From Caulobacter vibrioides (GTDB taxonomy: Bacteria > Pseudomonadota > Alphaproteobacteria > Caulobacterales > Caulobacteraceae): a stretch of 64,000 bases of DNA. The stretch's first letter is position 1. Each line of letters starts with the position of its first letter. The notes under the pieces are model-generated. The model saw only the letters and a list, made by a program, of their open reading frames with translations. It had not been told where the DNA came from and searched no databases. The translations under genes and the position numbers were made by a program. The stretch spans positions 124,001 to 188,000 of the forward strand of contig NZ_PJRR01000019.1 in NCBI RefSeq assembly GCF_002858865.1, in the 5' to 3' direction. This document shows, piece by piece, positions 62,305 through 64,000 of the stretch.

Positions 62305-63975
62305 CTATCCGACCAGCGCCGGGCTTTTTGCGGCCGATTTCGCGGCGACCGTCTCAAACACGAAGTCCTTGTAGCCGTTCTCAGCAGCCAGGCGACACGC
62401 CTCGGTATAACGCTGGAACCCGCCGGTATACATGCTCAAGCCGCGCGGCTTGCCGCTGATATTGCCGCCCACGTACCAGGTGTTGGCCTTGGAAACGAGC
62501 GTCAGCTCAGCCAGAGCGTAGACCGTGTTCATCCAGGCCTCTTCGGCCGCTTCGGTTGGCTCGATCGTCGCCAGACCTTCCGTGCGCATGTGGGTGATCG
62601 CGTCGGCGATCCAGTCGACGTTCTGCTGGTCCAGGGTGATGATATTGGCCAGGGCGGCCGGGCCATTGGGGCCGCAGACCAGGAACAGGTTCGGGAACGA
62701 GGCGATCATCAGGCCCAGATGCGACTTGGCCCCGTCGCGCCACTTGTCGCGCAGTTGGAGACCGCCGCGTCCCACCACGTCGAAGTTCAGCAGCGCCCCG
62801 GTCAGGCCGTCATAGCCGGTGGCGAAGATCAGCACATCCAGCTCGACCTCGCCCGTTTCGGTCAGCAGGCCCGCCGGGGTGATCTTGACGATCGGGCTTT
62901 CCAGGCAGTCATGCAGCTTGACGTGCGGCAGGTTGAAGGTCTCGTAGTAGTGCGTGTCCAGGCACGGACGGCGGGCGAAGATCGGGTAGCCGCGCGGCTT
63001 CAGCTTCTCGGCGGTCACGGGATCGGTGACGACCTCACTGATCTTGCCGCGCACGAACTCGGCGACCTGTTCATTGGCCTCGGGATTGACCAGAAGATCC
63101 GAGAAGGTGCCCAGGAACGACAGACCGCCCCTCGCCCAGGAGTCCTCCATCAAGGCGCGGCGCTGCTCGGGCGTGACGCTGAAGAAAGGCCGGGTCGATT
63201 GCGGCCGCACGCCGCCCAGCGGGCTGTTGCGCGCCACCTGACGAATGCCGGCGTAGTTGCGCTTCAGCTCGGCGACATAGTCCGGCTCCAGCGTGACGTT
63301 GCGCATCGGCAGGGTGAAGCTGGGGGTGCGCTGGAACACCGTCAGGGCCCCGGCGGTCTTGGCGACCTCCGGCACGATCTGGATACCGGTCGAACCGGTG
63401 CCGACTAGGCCGACGCGCTTGCCCTCAAAGCTGACCGGCGTATGGGGCCACTTGGCCGCCAAGAGGATCTCGCCCTTGAAGTCGTCGGCGCCGTCGAACG
63501 GCACGCCCTTGGGGATCGACAGCGGCCCCGAGGCCATCACACAGTAGGTCGCCTCGAACACCCGGCCATCGTCGACCGTGACGCGCCAGACATTGGCCGC
63601 CTCGTCATAGGCCGCGCCCGTGACCCAGGTCTCGAACAGGAAATGCCGTCGCAGATCAAGGCGGTCGGCGACAAAGTTGGCATAGGCCAGGATGTCGCTC
63701 TGGGCGGCGAACTGCTCGCTCCAGGTCCATTCCTGCTCGATCTCCGGCGAGAACGAATAGCAGTAGTCCAGGCTCATCAGGTCGCAACGCGCGCCCGGAT
63801 AGCGGTTCCAGTACCAGACCCCGCCTACGTCGCCGCCGGCCTCGAAGCCCTGGACGCTCAGGCCCATGCCGCTCAGCTTGTGAACGGCGTACATGCCGCC
63901 GAAGCCGGCGCCGATCACGAGGGCGTCGATGCGGGTCGGTTGTTGGCTTGCAGTCGGTTGCTGCGACGCGGTCAT
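62305..63975 (-). CDS. Baeyer-Villiger-type flavin monooxygenase with altered fingerprint
   Basis: FAD/NADPH monooxygenase of 556 aa. First Rossmann motif VIGAGFGGMYAVHKL (GxGxxG, 22-27), GVWYWNRYPGARCDLMS, second Rossmann GTGSTGIQIVPEV (192-197) and the C-terminal ATGYDGLTGALLNFD. The BVMO fingerprint FxGxxxHxxxWP reads FKGEILLAAKWP (166-177), so Leu172 replaces the conserved His. ATG at 63975 has AGGGAGA upstream. Probably acts on cyclic or steroid-like ketones, or does N/S-oxidation if the His change alters function. Confidence 0.9.
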   Translation of the reverse strand: MTASQQPTASQQPTRIDALVIGAGFGGMYAVHKLSGMGLSVQGFEAGGDVGGVWYWNRYPGARCDLMSLDYCYSFSPEIEQEWTWSEQFAAQSDILAYANFVADRLDLRRHFLFETWVTGAAYDEAANVWRVTVDDGRVFEATYCVMASGPLSIPKGVPFDGADDFKGEILLAAKWPHTPVSFEGKRVGLVGTGSTGIQIVPEVAKTAGALTVFQRTPSFTLPMRNVTLEPDYVAELKRNYAGIRQVARNSPLGGVRPQSTRPFFSVTPEQRRALMEDSWARGGLSFLGTFSDLLVNPEANEQVAEFVRGKISEVVTDPVTAEKLKPRGYPIFARRPCLDTHYYETFNLPHVKLHDCLESPIVKITPAGLLTETGEVELDVLIFATGYDGLTGALLNFDVVGRGGLQLRDKWRDGAKSHLGLMIASFPNLFLVCGPNGPAALANIITLDQQNVDWIADAITHMRTEGLATIEPTEAAEEAWMNTVYALAELTLVSKANTWYVGGNISGKPRGLSMYTGGFQRYTEACRLAAENGYKDFVFETVAAKSAAKSPALVG

Positions 63976-64000
63976 GGCGATCTCCCTGAGGAACGAAGCC

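Overview
This 64 kb window is a high-GC chromosomal segment from an alphaproteobacterium, almost certainly Caulobacter or a very close relative. Indicators are a pyruvate dehydrogenase E1-beta with its own N-terminal lipoyl domain, the dusB-ntrB-ntrC-ntrY-ntrX block followed by hfq-hflX, large TonB-dependent receptors of the Xanthomonas/Caulobacter type, a fused ispDF, and an ScfR/RamB-type regulator next to isocitrate lyase. Most of the window is core chromosome with tight gene packing and many 1-4 nt start/stop overlaps.

Layout. 1-3.7 kb: a partial aspartyl-protease-like gene, an enoyl-CoA hydratase, enolase and an FtsB/DivIC-type division protein. 3.9-11.2 kb: the pyruvate dehydrogenase complex (pdhA-pdhB, pdhC, lpdA) with a glutathione peroxidase inside the cluster and a conserved hypothetical after it. 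11.2-17.1 kb: an acyl-CoA/ACP synthetase, a lipoprotein alpha/beta-hydrolase whose nucleophile serine is replaced by glycine, lipA, a COQ10-like START protein, a CinA/PncC domain protein and ispDF. 17.2-28.3 kb: dusB, ntrBC, ntrYX, a D-amino-acid aminotransferase, hfq, hflX, rpiB and mazG. Neither NtrC nor NtrX has the GAFTGA loop needed to act on sigma-54.

28.3-36.1 kb: an MFS sugar:cation symporter, two orphan genes, a pair of long inverted repeats, a cobalamin riboswitch controlling a BtuB-like receptor with cobyric acid synthase behind it, and a DUF2939 protein. 36.2-45.6 kb: a beta-glucoside/glucan utilisation locus (LacI regulator, TonB receptor, tryptophan-halogenase-like flavoprotein, GH3, GH30). 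A perfect LacI-type palindrome lies just after the predicted -10 element of the receptor promoter. 45.7-49.6 kb: a YbbA/YbbP-type ABC system divergent from a TesA-type esterase, the same arrangement as in E. coli. 50.4-55.5 kb: the glyoxylate bypass (ScfR-type regulator divergent from aceA, a 75-aa protein, aceB).

55.8-60.4 kb is the most accessory-looking part. It has a membrane-embedded AraC-type regulator divergent from two tandem paralogous polytopic membrane proteins, then DUF4345 and DUF1772 membrane proteins, a decayed SDR gene, and a TetR regulator with three operator-like palindromes at the divergent promoter. 60.9-64 kb carries an acyl-CoA dehydrogenase and a Baeyer-Villiger-type monooxygenase with an altered fingerprint histidine, separated by a terminator hairpin.

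No tRNA or rRNA gene, CRISPR array, insertion sequence or phage gene was recognised. The best candidates for something undescribed are the 55.8-60.4 kb membrane-protein/regulator cluster, the halogenase-like protein in the sugar locus and the two enzymes with missing key residues.
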